Positions 19,118-28,909 are shown, counted from the stretch's first letter. The stretch: DNA of 64,000 nt from Vibrio taketomensis (GCF_009938165.1 NZ_AP019650.1:186001-250000); one strand, 5' to 3'. Made by a program: numbers and translations. Notes: generated by a model from the letters alone, not told the origin.

Positions 19118-19146
19118 AAAAAAACCGGCGCTAGGCCGGTTTTTTC
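19118..19146. terminator. Bidirectional terminator between the traF-like gene and deaD
   Basis: An ACCGG/CCGGT stem with a small loop is flanked by A7 on the left and T6 on the right. It ends deaD on the minus strand and can stop rightward transcription as well. Confidence 0.85.
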
Positions 19147-19153
19147 AATTTGC

Positions 19154-21184
19154 TTAGTCTTCGCGACGACCGCCTTCACGGTTACCGTCACGACGGCCAT
19201 GGCCACGTTCACCACGGTAGTTACCACGGTGATCACCACCACGGTTACGGTCGAAACGACGCTCACCACCTTCACGACGACCACCTTCGCGGTTGCCATC
19301 ACGGTTACCACGGTAGCCACCACCATCGCGGTTGCCTTCACGGTTACCATCGCGGTTGCCGTCACGGTTACCACGGTAGCCACCTTCGCGGTTGCCATCG
19401 CGGTTACCACGGAAGCCACCTTCGCGGTTGCCATCACGGTTACCACGGAAACCACCGTCACGACGACCACCATCGCGACGACCGCCATCACGGCGACCAC
19501 GAGGTTCACGGAAGTCATCAAAATCACATACTACTGCACCTACATCTTTTTGACGGATACGTAGTTTGCTTAGTTTACCAGCTGTTTCTGAGCTCATCGC
19601 TTTTGGAAGCTGAACGTAAGTTTGACCTTGGTCTAGTTTGATAGCACCGATAGAACCTTTAACTAGGCCTAGTTCGTTTGCTAGCGCACCAACGATGTCT
19701 TTAACTTGAACGCCTTGCTCGCGACCAACTTGAAGTTGGTAAGTATCCCACTCTTGGTTGTTGTCAAAGCTACGACGACCGCCTTCACGGCCACCATCGC
19801 GACCACCTTCACGACGATCTTGACGGCGTTGCTTGTCACGTGCAATCGCTTCTACCATTGGGTCTTCGCCAATGTAGAATAGAGGACGTTTACCTTGCTG
19901 ACGCTTAAGTAGGATAGCCGCTAGAGTTGTTGCATCGATTTCTAGAGATTCTTGTAGTTTCTCTACTAGTTCAACAAACTTGTCTAGTGCTTTGTGTTCT
20001 TTATCTGCTTCTAGCTCTGCACCTAGTTTAACTAGACGTGCTTCTGCGACTGCATCACGTAGAGGCAGTTGGATTTCTTCCATAGAAGATTTAGTTACGC
20101 GCTCGATAGTGCGTAGCATACGGATTTGGTTAGTGCGAACTAGAAGAATCGCCTTACCTTTACGTCCAGCACGGCCAGTACGACCGATACGGTGGATGTA
20201 AGATTCCACATCAAATGGGATATCGTAGTTGAATACGTGTGTGATACGTGGAACGTCAAGGCCACGTGCTACAACGTCAGTTGCAACTAGGATGTCGATT
20301 ACGCCGTTTTTGATGTGATCAACAGTACGCTCACGTAGAGACTGAGGAATGTCACCATGTAGTGCAGCAGCTTTGAAGCCACGTGCACATAGCCAATCAG
20401 CTAGGCGCTCAGTGTCTTGACGAGTACGTACGAATACGATTGAAGCGTCAGTTTCTTCAGTTTCAAGTAGACGAGACATTGCTTCGTCTTTCTCGATACC
20501 TTTAACAACCCAGAATTGTTGCTCAACTTTGTCTACTGTTTGGTTCTTACCTGCAACGTCAACCATTACTGGCTCGCGTAGGAAGCGCTCAACAATGTTT
20601 TTCAGCATTGGAGGCATAGTTGCAGAGAACAGAACGCGTTGTGCAGATGCAGGAGCGTGTTCCATGATCGCAGTTACGTCATCAACGAAGCCCATGTTTA
20701 GCATTTCATCTGCTTCATCAAGGATGAACGTGTTTACTTCGTCTAGGTGTAGACGATCACGGTTGATAAGGTCTTGAACACGGCCTGGAGTACCAACGAT
20801 CACGTGTGCGCCATTTTTAAGAGCACGCATTTGATCAACGATTGAAGTACCGCCGTAGATTTCTAGAACTTTAAGGCCAGAAATGTTCTTACCTAGGTTT
20901 TTCATTTCAGCCGCAACTTGGATTGCAAGCTCACGAGTTGGAGCAAGTACGATCGCTTGAGGTTTGCGCTGAGATAAATCTAGTTTGTTTAGTAGAGGCA
21001 GAGAGAACGCTGCGGTTTTACCAGTACCTGTTTGAGCTTTACCTAGAGCATCCGCACCTTCTAGAAGATGTGGAATTGCCGCTGCTTGAATAGGGGTAGG
21101 AGAAACAAAACCCATGCTATCAAGAGCTGAAAGGATTGCGTCATTTAGTGCTAAATCACTAAATTGAATTACAGTATCTGTCAT
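19154..21184 (-). CDS. deaD: DeaD/CsdA-type DEAD-box RNA helicase with RGG-like tail
   Basis: About 676 residues. DEAD-box motifs are complete: Q motif (PTPIQ), AQTGTGKT, DEAD, SAT, and HRIGRTGRAG. The DbpA-type RNA-binding domain follows (about residues 480-555, WDTYQLQVGREQGVQ onward). The last 118 residues or so are an Arg-Gly-Asp-Asn repeat tail. The protein unwinds RNA in ribosome biogenesis and mRNA decay, notably in the cold. The start is MTDTVIQF at 21184; the nine upstream codons of the open frame are leader. A 300-base leader runs up to the divergent rnb promoter, as is known for cold-shock helicase mRNAs. Confidence 0.95.
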   Translation of the reverse strand: MTDTVIQFSDLALNDAILSALDSMGFVSPTPIQAAAIPHLLEGADALGKAQTGTGKTAAFSLPLLNKLDLSQRKPQAIVLAPTRELAIQVAAEMKNLGKNISGLKVLEIYGGTSIVDQMRALKNGAHVIVGTPGRVQDLINRDRLHLDEVNTFILDEADEMLNMGFVDDVTAIMEHAPASAQRVLFSATMPPMLKNIVERFLREPVMVDVAGKNQTVDKVEQQFWVVKGIEKDEAMSRLLETEETDASIVFVRTRQDTERLADWLCARGFKAAALHGDIPQSLRERTVDHIKNGVIDILVATDVVARGLDVPRITHVFNYDIPFDVESYIHRIGRTGRAGRKGKAILLVRTNQIRMLRTIERVTKSSMEEIQLPLRDAVAEARLVKLGAELEADKEHKALDKFVELVEKLQESLEIDATTLAAILLKRQQGKRPLFYIGEDPMVEAIARDKQRRQDRREGGRDGGREGGRRSFDNNQEWDTYQLQVGREQGVQVKDIVGALANELGLVKGSIGAIKLDQGQTYVQLPKAMSSETAGKLSKLRIRQKDVGAVVCDFDDFREPRGRRDGGRRDGGRRDGGFRGNRDGNREGGFRGNRDGNREGGYRGNRDGNRDGNREGNRDGGGYRGNRDGNREGGRREGGERRFDRNRGGDHRGNYRGERGHGRRDGNREGGRRED
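19157..19510 (-). repeat. Tandem-repeat tail of deaD
   Basis: DNA repeats encode copies of a 12-residue unit (F/Y-RGNRDGNREGG) plus shorter RRDGG units. At least three near-identical 36-bp units and partial ones are visible. The tail is glycine- and arginine-rich and probably disordered. Copy number could vary by slippage. Confidence 0.85.
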
Positions 21185-21506
21185 TGGGATCCCATTAACA
21201 AAAAAAAACAAAAGGTCCCACGAGCTCTACCAATTCCAATACCGATCCAGTTTGAGCTGATTCCGTTCAGATGCGGATAAGTGTTAAATCGCATCAAGCC
21301 GCTAGGGACATAAGGGAGGCGGATTATTCCCTAAAAGCACAAAAAAAGCTAGAAAAAATTGAATTTCATCACAAAAATTTCCTATTTTAGACAAAATTGC
21401 GTCTAATGTTGTTTTCTCAACGCTATTTCGTTGTCATTTTGCTCAGTTTTATCTTGCAGATTTGTGAACAATGTCCGCTGTAACTAGCTTATAAAAGTGA
21501 CTTGGG

Positions 21507-21512
21507 TATAAT
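21507..21512 (+). promoter_or_regulatory. -10 element upstream of rnb
   Basis: A consensus TATAAT lies 31 bases upstream of the rnb start codon, within GGGTATAATACGG. The -35 region (around 21484-21489) is poor, so activity may depend on other contacts. Confidence 0.55.
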
Positions 21513-21543
21513 ACGGCCAATTTTATAAGCAAAAAGAATTAAG

Positions 21544-23559
21544 ATGTTCCAAGATAATCCGCTACTGGCACAGCTCAAACAACAAATTCAAGAAAACCTA
21601 CCTAAGAAGGAAGGCACGATCAAAGCGACTGAAAAAGGCTTTGGTTTCTTAGAAGTGGATAGTAAAACCAGCTTCTTTATCCCGCCTCCATACATGAAGA
21701 AATGTATTCATGGCGATAAAGTAAAAGCCATTATTCGCACTGAAAATGAACGTGAAGTGGCTGAGCCAGAAGAATTATTGGAGCAAGGTCTAACGCGCTT
21801 TATTGGTCGCGTTAAATTATTTAAAGGCAAACTTAACGTTACTCCTGATCACCCACAACTTAAAAAGCTGTCTTTAAAAGCGAACGTCAAGAAAGGTCTA
21901 AACCCAAATGATTTTGCTGAAGGTGACTGGGTTGTGGCGCATTTAATCCGTCATCCGCTAAAAGGTGATAACGGCTTCTTGGTTGAGATCTCGAAAAAGA
22001 TCACGGATGCAAACGACAAGATTGCGCCTTGGTGGGTAACCTTAGCAGAAAATGATTTGCCAAACAGCGAACCTGCTGGCATCGACAATTGGGAAATCAA
22101 AGACGACGCCGATCTTGAGCGTGTTGATATGACTCAAGTACCGTTCGTGACCATCGATGGTGAATCAACCAAAGATATGGACGATGCACTGTACGCGAAG
22201 AAGCTCGATAACGGTGATTTTGCACTGACTATCGCTATTGCTGATCCAACAGCGTATATCACGCCTGAGAGTGAAATGGACAAAGTTGCCCGTGAGCGTG
22301 GTTTCACTATCTACCTGCCGGGTCGCAACATTCCAATGTTGCCACGCGATTTAGCTGATGAGTTGTGTTCACTGCTGCAAGATGAAGTACGCCCAGCACT
22401 TTGCTGCACTGTTACGGTGGATAAAGATGGCGTGATTGGTGACGACATCAAATTCTTCGCTGCAAACATCAAATCTCACGCGCGTTTAGCTTACGACCAC
22501 GTATCTGATTGGCTAGAGAATGGTGAGTCGCCAGTATGGCAACCAAGTGAAGAGATTGCTCAAGTCGTCCGTGATCTTTATGAATTCTCCCGAGCACGTG
22601 CAGAATGGCGCGAGAAGAATGCGGTTGTATTCCCAGATCGTCCGGATTACCGTTTTGAACTGAGCGAAGATAACGACGTTATCGCAATTCATGCGGATAT
22701 GCGTCGCAGCGCCAACCGTCTGGTTGAAGAAGCGATGATTACTGCGAACATTTGTGCGGGTAAAACGCTGCAAGCGACGTTTGGCTCGGGCGTGTTTAAC
22801 CACCACGCGGGCATCAAACCAGAAAAAATTGCTGACGTGATTGAAATGGTCAACCCACACGGTGAGTTGCCGTTTACGGCGGAATCTATCGCGACACTAG
22901 AGGGCTTTGCCGAGCTTCGTCGCTGGCTAGGTGCTCAAGAGAGTAGCTATTTTGATAACCGTATTCGTAAAATGCAAACCTACAGTGAAATTGGTAATCA
23001 ACCACTGCCGCATTATGCTATGGGTTTAGATATTTACGCGACATGGACATCACCAATCCGTAAATACGGCGATATGATTAACCACCGTATGCTAAAAGCA
23101 CACATTCTGGGTAAAGAACCAGAGCAGCTAGCAGATGAAACGGTTGGTGAAGAACTCGCACTACACCGTAAACATCACAACATGGCAGAGCGCAATGTTT
23201 CAGATTGGTTGTATGCTCGTACTCTTGCGGAAGAGCCAGCAAAAGGCACGACCTTCAATGCTGAAATCTTTGACATTAATCGTGCTGGTATGCGCGTACG
23301 TTTACTAGAGAATGGCGCTGCAGCATTTATTCCAAGTTCTCTTGTTATCGATAACAAAGAGCGTATCGAATCGAATGCAGATAACGGTACGGTATCAATC
23401 GATAAGCAAATTGAATTCCGTCTAGGCGATACATTAGAAGTGGTGCTAGCAGACGTGAATCAAGAGAATCGTAGTTTAGTTGCAAAACCAACTAAACGTT
23501 TTGCTGAGTTAGCGACAGAAGAATTGCCGGTAGAAAACACAGAGACACCAGCGGAATAG
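21544..23559 (+). CDS. rnb: Exoribonuclease II
   Basis: A 671-residue 3'-to-5' exoribonuclease, close to the usual RNase II length. Two cold-shock domains come first (about residues 20-170). Next is the RNB catalytic domain with the acidic active-site set ([11 protein letters not shown]) and the conserved [15 protein letters not shown] region. A C-terminal S1 domain closes it (about 555-650). It degrades single-stranded mRNA processively in the cytoplasm. The gene is divergent from deaD, placing two RNA-decay genes side by side. Confidence 0.97.
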   Translation: MFQDNPLLAQLKQQIQENLPKKEGTIKATEKGFGFLEVDSKTSFFIPPPYMKKCIHGDKVKAIIRTENEREVAEPEELLEQGLTRFIGRVKLFKGKLNVTPDHPQLKKLSLKANVKKGLNPNDFAEGDWVVAHLIRHPLKGDNGFLVEISKKITDANDKIAPWWVTLAENDLPNSEPAGIDNWEIKDDADLERVDMTQVPFVTIDGESTKDMDDALYAKKLDNGDFALTIAIADPTAYITPESEMDKVARERGFTIYLPGRNIPMLPRDLADELCSLLQDEVRPALCCTVTVDKDGVIGDDIKFFAANIKSHARLAYDHVSDWLENGESPVWQPSEEIAQVVRDLYEFSRARAEWREKNAVVFPDRPDYRFELSEDNDVIAIHADMRRSANRLVEEAMITANICAGKTLQATFGSGVFNHHAGIKPEKIADVIEMVNPHGELPFTAESIATLEGFAELRRWLGAQESSYFDNRIRKMQTYSEIGNQPLPHYAMGLDIYATWTSPIRKYGDMINHRMLKAHILGKEPEQLADETVGEELALHRKHHNMAERNVSDWLYARTLAEEPAKGTTFNAEIFDINRAGMRVRLLENGAAAFIPSSLVIDNKERIESNADNGTVSIDKQIEFRLGDTLEVVLADVNQENRSLVAKPTKRFAELATEELPVENTETPAE

Positions 23560-23585
23560 CGGTTGTCATTGTGAACGAAATACAT

Positions 23586-23619
23586 CCCCTAACCTTGGAA
23601 GAGGTTGGGGGATTTTTTT
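23586..23619 (+). terminator. Rho-independent terminator of rnb
   Basis: A CCCCTAACCT/AGGTTGGGG stem with a TTGGAAG-like loop is followed by T7, 26 bases after the stop codon. Confidence 0.9.
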
Positions 23620-24181
23620 ATCTAGGCTTTTGTTTTGTCCCAATAAAAGTATGATATTTGTTGCATCAATGTTGCGTATGCAAACTGTGATGTTGATGGA
23701 GTGTGAGGCGAAATTTAACTGCTACATTTAATTAAACAGGGTGTGATACTGAATGGGTATCAAATCAACGGTTAGATACAGTTTGAGAATAAAGTATTAC
23801 ATCAGATAGTGCATTAAATATCATTATTAGTGATTTTTATTGCACGAAAGTTTACATGGACGACCACTGGTTTATTTATATTTTATTATTATACATAAGT
23901 TTATTGTTAAGATATGTGGATATAGTTCTCGCTGAAATATTGCAATATCATTGCATTGATTCAAAAGTTGAGATTTGAATCGCATTGTTATTGCTTTCTG
24001 TCGATGATTGCTTCAAACTACATAAAAGGTAATCAATTAGTCACAATATTGCTCATTTAGACATTATTGTGATTATCCATCAGGAAGATCGTTCTGATGT
24101 GTGAGATTTCACTTTTCTTATGTGGTGCGGATTAGTCGGAGGAAATTAATCGGTATCATGTGAGAACAATAAAAACAACAA
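23620..24181. other. AT-rich stretch without a recognised gene
   Basis: No open frame of convincing length or codon use is seen on either strand. The only candidate is a weak 40-codon frame (23856-23978) without a ribosome site. The stretch may hold regulatory DNA for the element that ends at 24357. Confidence 0.5.
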
Positions 24182-24357
24182 AGGCGACGTGTAGTCGCCT
24201 CTATGTAGTGCTCTTAACATTCTTGGTTTGGCCGCCGATCGGTTAAGAAGCATACAAAAATTCTGTTACGCATAGCTGGCTGTTAGCTTTGATTCCTTAC
24301 TATCCCAACTAACAGTTTTTGTAACCTGCCTGAGTGTCCACTCAGGCTTTTTTATTT
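24182..24357 (+). ncRNA. Candidate small RNA ending at an orphan terminator
   Basis: A GGCGAC/GTCGCC hairpin (24183-24199) is followed 130 bases later by a strong terminator at 24328-24353 (GCCTGAG/CTCAGGC stem, then T6). No open reading frame ends before the terminator, so the transcript it stops is probably non-coding. The 5' end is not defined, and the sequence does not match an RNA family I know. The first hairpin could instead end an upstream transcript. Confidence 0.4.
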
Positions 24358-24479
24358 TTGCGCACAAATAATAATACAGCATTCTGTTTATGGGAGTGAA
24401 TTGCTCGATCCTTGTGACGAGGAGCAATAAATTTACTTAGTTAACAGTTATGTAAATAAGGATGGGTGCTTGAGAATAG

Positions 24480-24725
24480 TTAGAATTCACGACTAGAGGG
24501 AGCGCAGCCTAAGTAGCGTAGCAGAACATAGACACTTTCTTGTGACAGTGCAACACGACGGAATAGATCGGCGAATAAGGCATCACCTCCGAAGCATGCT
24601 TGAATATAGTGATTGATCTGATGTTTGTTGTAACCTTCCACATACATTGCTCGCACCCATTGGTACTCCACTGCAGCAGTGTTACTCAATGTGTGTTCAG
24701 TCAATGTTGTTTCGTTGATCTTCAA
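24480..24725 (-). CDS. Small protein of unknown function
   Basis: An 81-residue soluble protein with normal codon use and a balanced composition. It contains two aromatic-rich helical stretches (AAVEYQWVRAMYVEGYNKHQ, ESVYVLLRYLGC). I do not recognise a family. AAGGAATTAAGTTTGAAG lies just upstream of the ATG, giving only a moderate ribosome site. It is followed downstream by the candidate RNA region on the other strand. Confidence 0.6.
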   Translation of the reverse strand: MKINETTLTEHTLSNTAAVEYQWVRAMYVEGYNKHQINHYIQACFGGDALFADLFRRVALSQESVYVLLRYLGCAPSSREF

Positions 24726-24820
24726 ACTTAATTCCTTGATTGACAGTTAGCTCCTAGGCTTAGAACAGTCAATGTAATCAAGTTTGATGAAAGAAAAATG
24801 ACAATCTGCTGGTCGAAAGA

Positions 24821-25309
24821 TCAAGATTTTAAGTATTTTACATGCGCGCCCATTTCTTGACCGATTTGTTTACGCATATTCATTAAGCGAATAGCTGATT
24901 CGCGTAATTCAATATCTTCCGCTTCTGTCGGTATCCACTCAGGGACGGGAGTAGGTTTTCCCTCCTCATCGACAGCAACCATGATCACAATGCAATGGGT
25001 AGTCAGGCGTTTGGTCAGCTCTTTTGGATCACTCGCTTGAACATCGATTGCAATGTGCATTGAACTGCTACCGGTATAAATCACTTTAGCACTGACTTCA
25101 ACGAGGTTTCCGACGTGGATAGGCGATACAAAGCGTATTCCACCTGCGTACGCGGTAATGCAGTACTTACCACTCCATCCCGCGGCACAAGCGTAGGCAG
25201 CTAAATCGATCCATTTCATCGCAGCGCCACCATGTACTTTTCCGCCGAAATTAACATCGCCGGGCTCAGCTAAAAAGCGCAAGGTTATATCGCGTTGTTG
25301 TTTACTCAT
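24821..25309 (-). CDS. Acyl-CoA thioesterase, hotdog fold (YciA/BFIT-like)
   Basis: A 162-residue hotdog-fold thioesterase. The helix following NFGGKVHGGAAMKWIDLAAYACA carries the conserved Asp of the active site. The strand ITAYAGGIRFVSPIHVGNLVEV is typical of the acyl-CoA thioester hydrolase family. It hydrolyses acyl-CoA to free acid and CoA in the cytoplasm. The chain-length preference cannot be read from sequence. Confidence 0.88.
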   Translation of the reverse strand: MSKQQRDITLRFLAEPGDVNFGGKVHGGAAMKWIDLAAYACAAGWSGKYCITAYAGGIRFVSPIHVGNLVEVSAKVIYTGSSSMHIAIDVQASDPKELTKRLTTHCIVIMVAVDEEGKPTPVPEWIPTEAEDIELRESAIRLMNMRKQIGQEMGAHVKYLKS

Positions 25310-25416
25310 ACTGCCTGTCCTTGGAGTCTGCGTTCTCTCTGTTTTTCACAATATAACAACAAACTCATATAAGAAACTATTACAGAGCAAGCATTTACTT
25401 AAAATTTCGTGAGTGA

Positions 25417-25638
25417 TTATTTATTGATTTCTTCAAATTCGCCATCAATTGTACGATGTGTGTCAGATGGGCTTTGCTGTTGGAACTGAGCTTTCTCGAT
25501 AGTTTTGACGAGTTTACGGCCGGTGATAGCGCCCACAATCGCTAATGGAATGGCAACGATAAGTCCAGCAACGAGAATAAAAAAGCCCGAAACAAGCGCG
25601 ATAAATGCAGTAAAAAATGAAGTAATAGTACGGTTCAT
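25417..25638 (-). CDS. Small membrane protein of unknown function
   Basis: 73 residues. One long hydrophobic stretch (residues about 8-38) is probably a pair of short helices or one long helix. A soluble tail follows, with RKLVKTIEKAQFQQQSPSD and an acidic end (EFEEINK). GAGGAAACC lies directly before the ATG. The family is not recognised. Confidence 0.65.
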   Translation of the reverse strand: MNRTITSFFTAFIALVSGFFILVAGLIVAIPLAIVGAITGRKLVKTIEKAQFQQQSPSDTHRTIDGEFEEINK

Positions 25639-25739
25639 TATGGTTTCCTCTATCAGTCGTTCAAAATGAGAAAAAATAGTTGAGTGGCTGATTACCGAGT
25701 GTGACCATCATAACGCAGAAAGATGAATTGAACATGAAT

Positions 25740-25764
25740 AAAAAAACCGCTTCAGATGAAGCGG
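25740..25764 (-). terminator. Terminator of the GAPDH gene
   Basis: On the minus strand a perfect CCGCTTCA/TGAAGCGG stem is followed by T7. It lies about 85 bases past the GAPDH stop codon. Confidence 0.85.
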
Positions 25765-25849
25765 CAAGGATTGGAACAATTATCGTTATGCTCAAGTATC
25801 GTAAGGTTACTTAATATATGTTGCGAAGCCTTAGATCGCTTAGAGCTGA

Positions 25850-27280
25850 CTAGGCGAATGTCGCGTAATCAACACCCATCATTTTTTCCATACACTGAAC
25901 CACTTGGCAGCTGTAACCAAATTCATTGTCGTACCAAATGTACAGCACGCAACGCTTGTCTTGAGCAATAGTGGCTGCACCGTCAACAACACCTGCAAAA
26001 CGTGACCCGACCAGATCCGTTGAGACAACTTCGGTTGAATCGGTATAGTCAATTTGTCCTGCCAGTGGTGAGGTCAGAGCCATATCACGCAGATACGTAT
26101 TTAACTCATCGCGTTCAACGGAGTTACTGAGATTAAGGTTGGCAACAGCCATCGATACATTTGGTGTTGGAACGCGAATTGCGTTGCCCGTGAGTTTACC
26201 TGCGAGTTCAGGGAGCGCTTTTGCCACCGCTTTAGCCGCACCTGTTGAGGTAAGCACCATATTCAAAGATGCGCTGCGACCACGACGTTCGCCGCTATGG
26301 AAGTTATCGATCAGATTTTGATCGTTAGTAAAAGAGTGTACTGTCTCGATATGACCAGACTCTATACCGTAGCGGTCATTGAGTGCTTTGAGCACAGGAG
26401 TGATCGCATTGGTGGTGCAACTAGCAGCAGAAATAATGCGATCTTCTGATTGGATCACCTGATCGTTAACACCAAATACCACGTTCTTGATGTCACCTTT
26501 TCCTGGTGCAGTTAGCAGGACTTTTTGCGCCCCTCGTGAGGCTAAATGTTTGCTCAAACCTTCAGAGTCACGCCATACGCCGGTATTGTCAACGATAAGG
26601 GCTTCGTTGATGCCGTATTGAGTGTAGTCAACATCCTCAGGTTGGTTGGCGTAGATCAATTGAATGTAATTGCCATTAGCGATGATTGCTTTGCGTTCTT
26701 CATCGATGACAATACTGCCGTTGAATTGGCCATGGACCGAGTCCCGTCGAAGTAGACTCGCACGCTTTTGTAGATCGCCTGATTTGCCGCCACGAACAAC
26801 GATTGCTCTTAGTCTCAGTGGGTAGCCTGGGCCGCTTTTTTCAATCAGTAAACGGGTCAATAGTCGACCTATACGGCCAAATCCGTACAGCACAACATCT
26901 TTTGGTGTACCGACGCCTTCACCGTTCATTGCGCCATCCAATGCCGATAGTAGAAAGTCATTTAATGCATCGGTATCACTATGAGATGCCCAGTATTTTG
27001 CAGCTAATTGCCCAATATCGACTTTGCATGGTGATAGTGGTAATTCGTTGATTGCTTGTGCTAAAGGTAATGTTTGTGCAGGAGTTAAGGCGGTTTGGCA
27101 GTAGTGGCGAGATAAGCGATGAGTCTTGATGATATCGATGGTTGCGGCATTGACGAGGGTTTTACCAAATATCAACACTTCGACTCCTTTTTGACGGTAT
27201 AACTGACCTAAAAGAGGAGAAATCGTTTCGGCAATTGTTTGGTTGGTGTGCCAATCATTAAGATGTTTTTCCGGACTCAT
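25850..27280 (-). CDS. Glyceraldehyde-3-phosphate dehydrogenase, long form
   Basis: 476 residues, about 140 longer than classical GAPDH. The extra length is an N-terminal region of about 125 residues before the NAD-binding motif (YGFGRIGRLLTRLL). The catalytic Cys is in SAASCTTNAITPVLKAL, and HSFTNDQNLIDNFH, RRGRSASLNMVLTSTGAAKAV and YDNEFGYSCQVV are typical GAPDH segments. It oxidises glyceraldehyde 3-phosphate with NAD(P). The extension resembles that of the long GAPDH group known in marine bacteria. The gene is monocistronic with its own terminator, and its role alongside the main GapA is unknown. Confidence 0.9.
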   Translation of the reverse strand: MSPEKHLNDWHTNQTIAETISPLLGQLYRQKGVEVLIFGKTLVNAATIDIIKTHRLSRHYCQTALTPAQTLPLAQAINELPLSPCKVDIGQLAAKYWASHSDTDALNDFLLSALDGAMNGEGVGTPKDVVLYGFGRIGRLLTRLLIEKSGPGYPLRLRAIVVRGGKSGDLQKRASLLRRDSVHGQFNGSIVIDEERKAIIANGNYIQLIYANQPEDVDYTQYGINEALIVDNTGVWRDSEGLSKHLASRGAQKVLLTAPGKGDIKNVVFGVNDQVIQSEDRIISAASCTTNAITPVLKALNDRYGIESGHIETVHSFTNDQNLIDNFHSGERRGRSASLNMVLTSTGAAKAVAKALPELAGKLTGNAIRVPTPNVSMAVANLNLSNSVERDELNTYLRDMALTSPLAGQIDYTDSTEVVSTDLVGSRFAGVVDGAATIAQDKRCVLYIWYDNEFGYSCQVVQCMEKMMGVDYATFA

Positions 27281-27785
27281 TATAGTTGGAACCTTTTCAC
27301 GTTTAGGGTTGAGCGACCACGCGGCAATCAGGTGGTGGTTTGTTTAGACACAAGTGACTTCAACATGCAGAATTGAGCGTAATTTTGATTAATTGCGCTG
27401 AAGTTACTTGCTTATAATTTTATGTTGCCGGATTGTAGTGGTGAGGTGCTTTTTCTGCTAGGAAAATTAATTGCTGCTAAGTTACGAAAAATACGGTGAT
27501 TTTTACCCTGATTTCATCGTGATAGTGAGATTGGAATAGGGTTGACTTTTGTAATCGTTGCGGCTTTTTTTTGAGCAAAAAATACTGATTTGGCGTTAAG
27601 TAATGTAAGTGGTGCAAGCTAAGCCGCTTCTTGTGTGAATTTAATCACCAAATGGCCGTGATTTACTGCGAATTAAGATCGTTGAAGGTGAGTTTGAGCC
27701 AGATTAGTCATTAGTCGAATCATTGTCGTAGAGAAAGCCGATATTTGAATTAGCAACAATGACGAGATGGTCACAAAATGAAAAT
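27281..27785. other. Non-coding stretch upstream of the GAPDH gene
   Basis: No gene is seen in about 500 bases. It should contain the GAPDH promoter. No clear riboswitch, operator or small RNA was found by eye. Confidence 0.4.
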
Positions 27786-27813
27786 AGAAACGAGGGCTGT
27801 CGTTGCAACCCTC
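27786..27813 (-). terminator. Terminator of the deaminase gene
   Basis: On the minus strand a GAGGG/CCCTC stem with a short loop is followed by TTTCTATTTTC, directly after the deaminase stop codon. Confidence 0.65.
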
Positions 27814-27828
27814 TGCTTTGAATTGCGC

Positions 27829-28283
27829 TTACTCTTCTACTTTTCCAAGGTCGGTTAAAGGAAGCCAATTCACTTTAACCCCAGCTTGGAGAAACATCTC
27901 TTGGCTTACTTTAATTTTATCGCCCCAACGAGACAGAAAATCTTCAGTTTGCTCTGGCAGTGTACCGCTGAAATCCCAGTTTGAATGATTTTAGCGGCGC
28001 AGTTTGGACAAGGAAAGTGGGTTACCCAAATCTCACAGGAATCGAGATCGCGTTTAGCAAACAGAATCGCGTTTTCTTCCGCATGCAGCGTTTTTAGATA
28101 TTTCATTTCGCGATCGTCAGTGTTGGCACTATCAGAGATACCATGTGGGTAGCCATTAAAGCCGACAGAGACAATACGATTTTGTTTCGTGATGACAGCG
28201 CCAACTTGAGTCGATGGGTCTTTGCTCCAAGAGCCAACAAGTTCTGCCATTTGGTAAAAACGTTGTGCCCATTTTGAGATCAT
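27829..28283 (-). pseudogene. Deoxycytidylate deaminase-family protein, frameshifted as sequenced
   Basis: A zinc-dependent cytidine/dCMP deaminase-fold protein. The zinc site is intact: HAEENAILFA (His and catalytic Glu) and PCPNCA (the two Cys). As sequenced the frame drifts after ISAVHC and stops at 27906. One C missing from a CCC on the coding strand (plus-strand GG at 27956-27957) explains it. Restored, the protein continues PEQTEDFLSRWGDKIKVSQE to a stop at 27829, giving about 151 residues, a normal length. dCMP deaminase supplies dUMP for thymidylate synthesis; the substrate (dCMP or other) is not proven. Confidence 0.8.
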
Positions 28284-28432
28284 TGTGTTTCAACCAAATA
28301 AGATTATTCATATTTCAGTATATTTACAATATTATCCCACATTTTATGCATAAGTAACCTAGATTATGCACAACAGCGGCAAAGAGTTGTGTAACAAAGG
28401 TCGAACTGATATCGCAATTTGTCCGTAGTCTT

Positions 28433-28450
28433 TGTAAGAAATATCTCACA
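28433..28450. promoter_or_regulatory. GacA/VarA-type response-regulator site
   Basis: TGTAAG-N6-CTCACA matches the TGTAAG-N6-CTTACA consensus of GacA-family sites at 11 of 12 positions. It lies upstream of the CsrB-type RNA, where VarA is known to bind in vibrios. Confidence 0.8.
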
Positions 28451-28564
28451 AATGCGTAAGATTACGTCATTAAAAATTCAGGTTATTAGATCTTTTAATT
28501 TAAGTTATTGTATTAATTGATTTATATTTGGTTTTTGTGGGTTGGTGAGTCAATGTAATCGATA

Positions 28565-28855
28565 TCAGATGATTGTTGTTCGAGGGGAAATACCTTAACT
28601 TAAAGGTGTCGGCAGGATGCTGGCACGGAACAGGAAAGACCCACGGATTGGTCATCTTCAGGATAGAAGATATTGTCATCGCGGATTGATGGCAAGCATG
28701 GATAGCCAAGGACACCGCTAGGACAGCGACGTTAAGGAAGTGCTGAAGGATTCAGCGTACTATCAAGGAATAGATGCAGGGAGCACTTATTAGTAGCTGG
28801 ATGCTGCGAGTAAGAATAGACCCCGCGAGGTGAGAGCCTAGCGGGGTTTTCTTTT
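28565..28855 (+). ncRNA. csrB: CsrB-type small RNA (CsrA-sequestering)
   Basis: About 290 bases holding roughly 15 GGA motifs, many as AGGA in hairpin loops (for example 28613, 28660, 28709, 28720, 28766). The end region with GCAGGGAGCA, AGTAGCTGGATGCTGCGA and a terminal hairpin matches the end of E. coli CsrB in order and sequence. The RNA titrates the translational repressor CsrA. The 5' end is approximate because no clear promoter fixes it. Vibrios carry several copies (CsrB, C, D); which copy this is cannot be said. A VarA-type site lies about 115-130 bases upstream. Confidence 0.9.
28819..28855 (+). terminator. Terminator of the CsrB-type RNA
   Basis: A CCCCGC/GCGGGG stem with an inner AGG/CCT pair is followed by TTTTCTTTT. 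Confidence 0.9.
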
Positions 28856-28909
28856 CTAGCTTGGCTGACGTTGCCAATTATTCAAAGTAACGCTTGGTTT
28901 ATTTTTTTA

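Noticed and set aside
19157..19510. Regularly spaced DNA repeats, CRISPR-like at first sight
   Set aside because: The repeats are in frame within deaD, the units abut without unique spacers, and no cas gene is nearby.
19150..19641. Long His-rich and Thr-rich open frames antisense to deaD
   Set aside because: They are mirror images of the Arg/Gly/Asp/Asn repeats on the coding strand. Composition is extreme and there is no ribosome site.
23856..23978. 40-codon frame with a hydrophobic middle
   Set aside because: No ribosome site, AT-rich region, and length within chance expectation.
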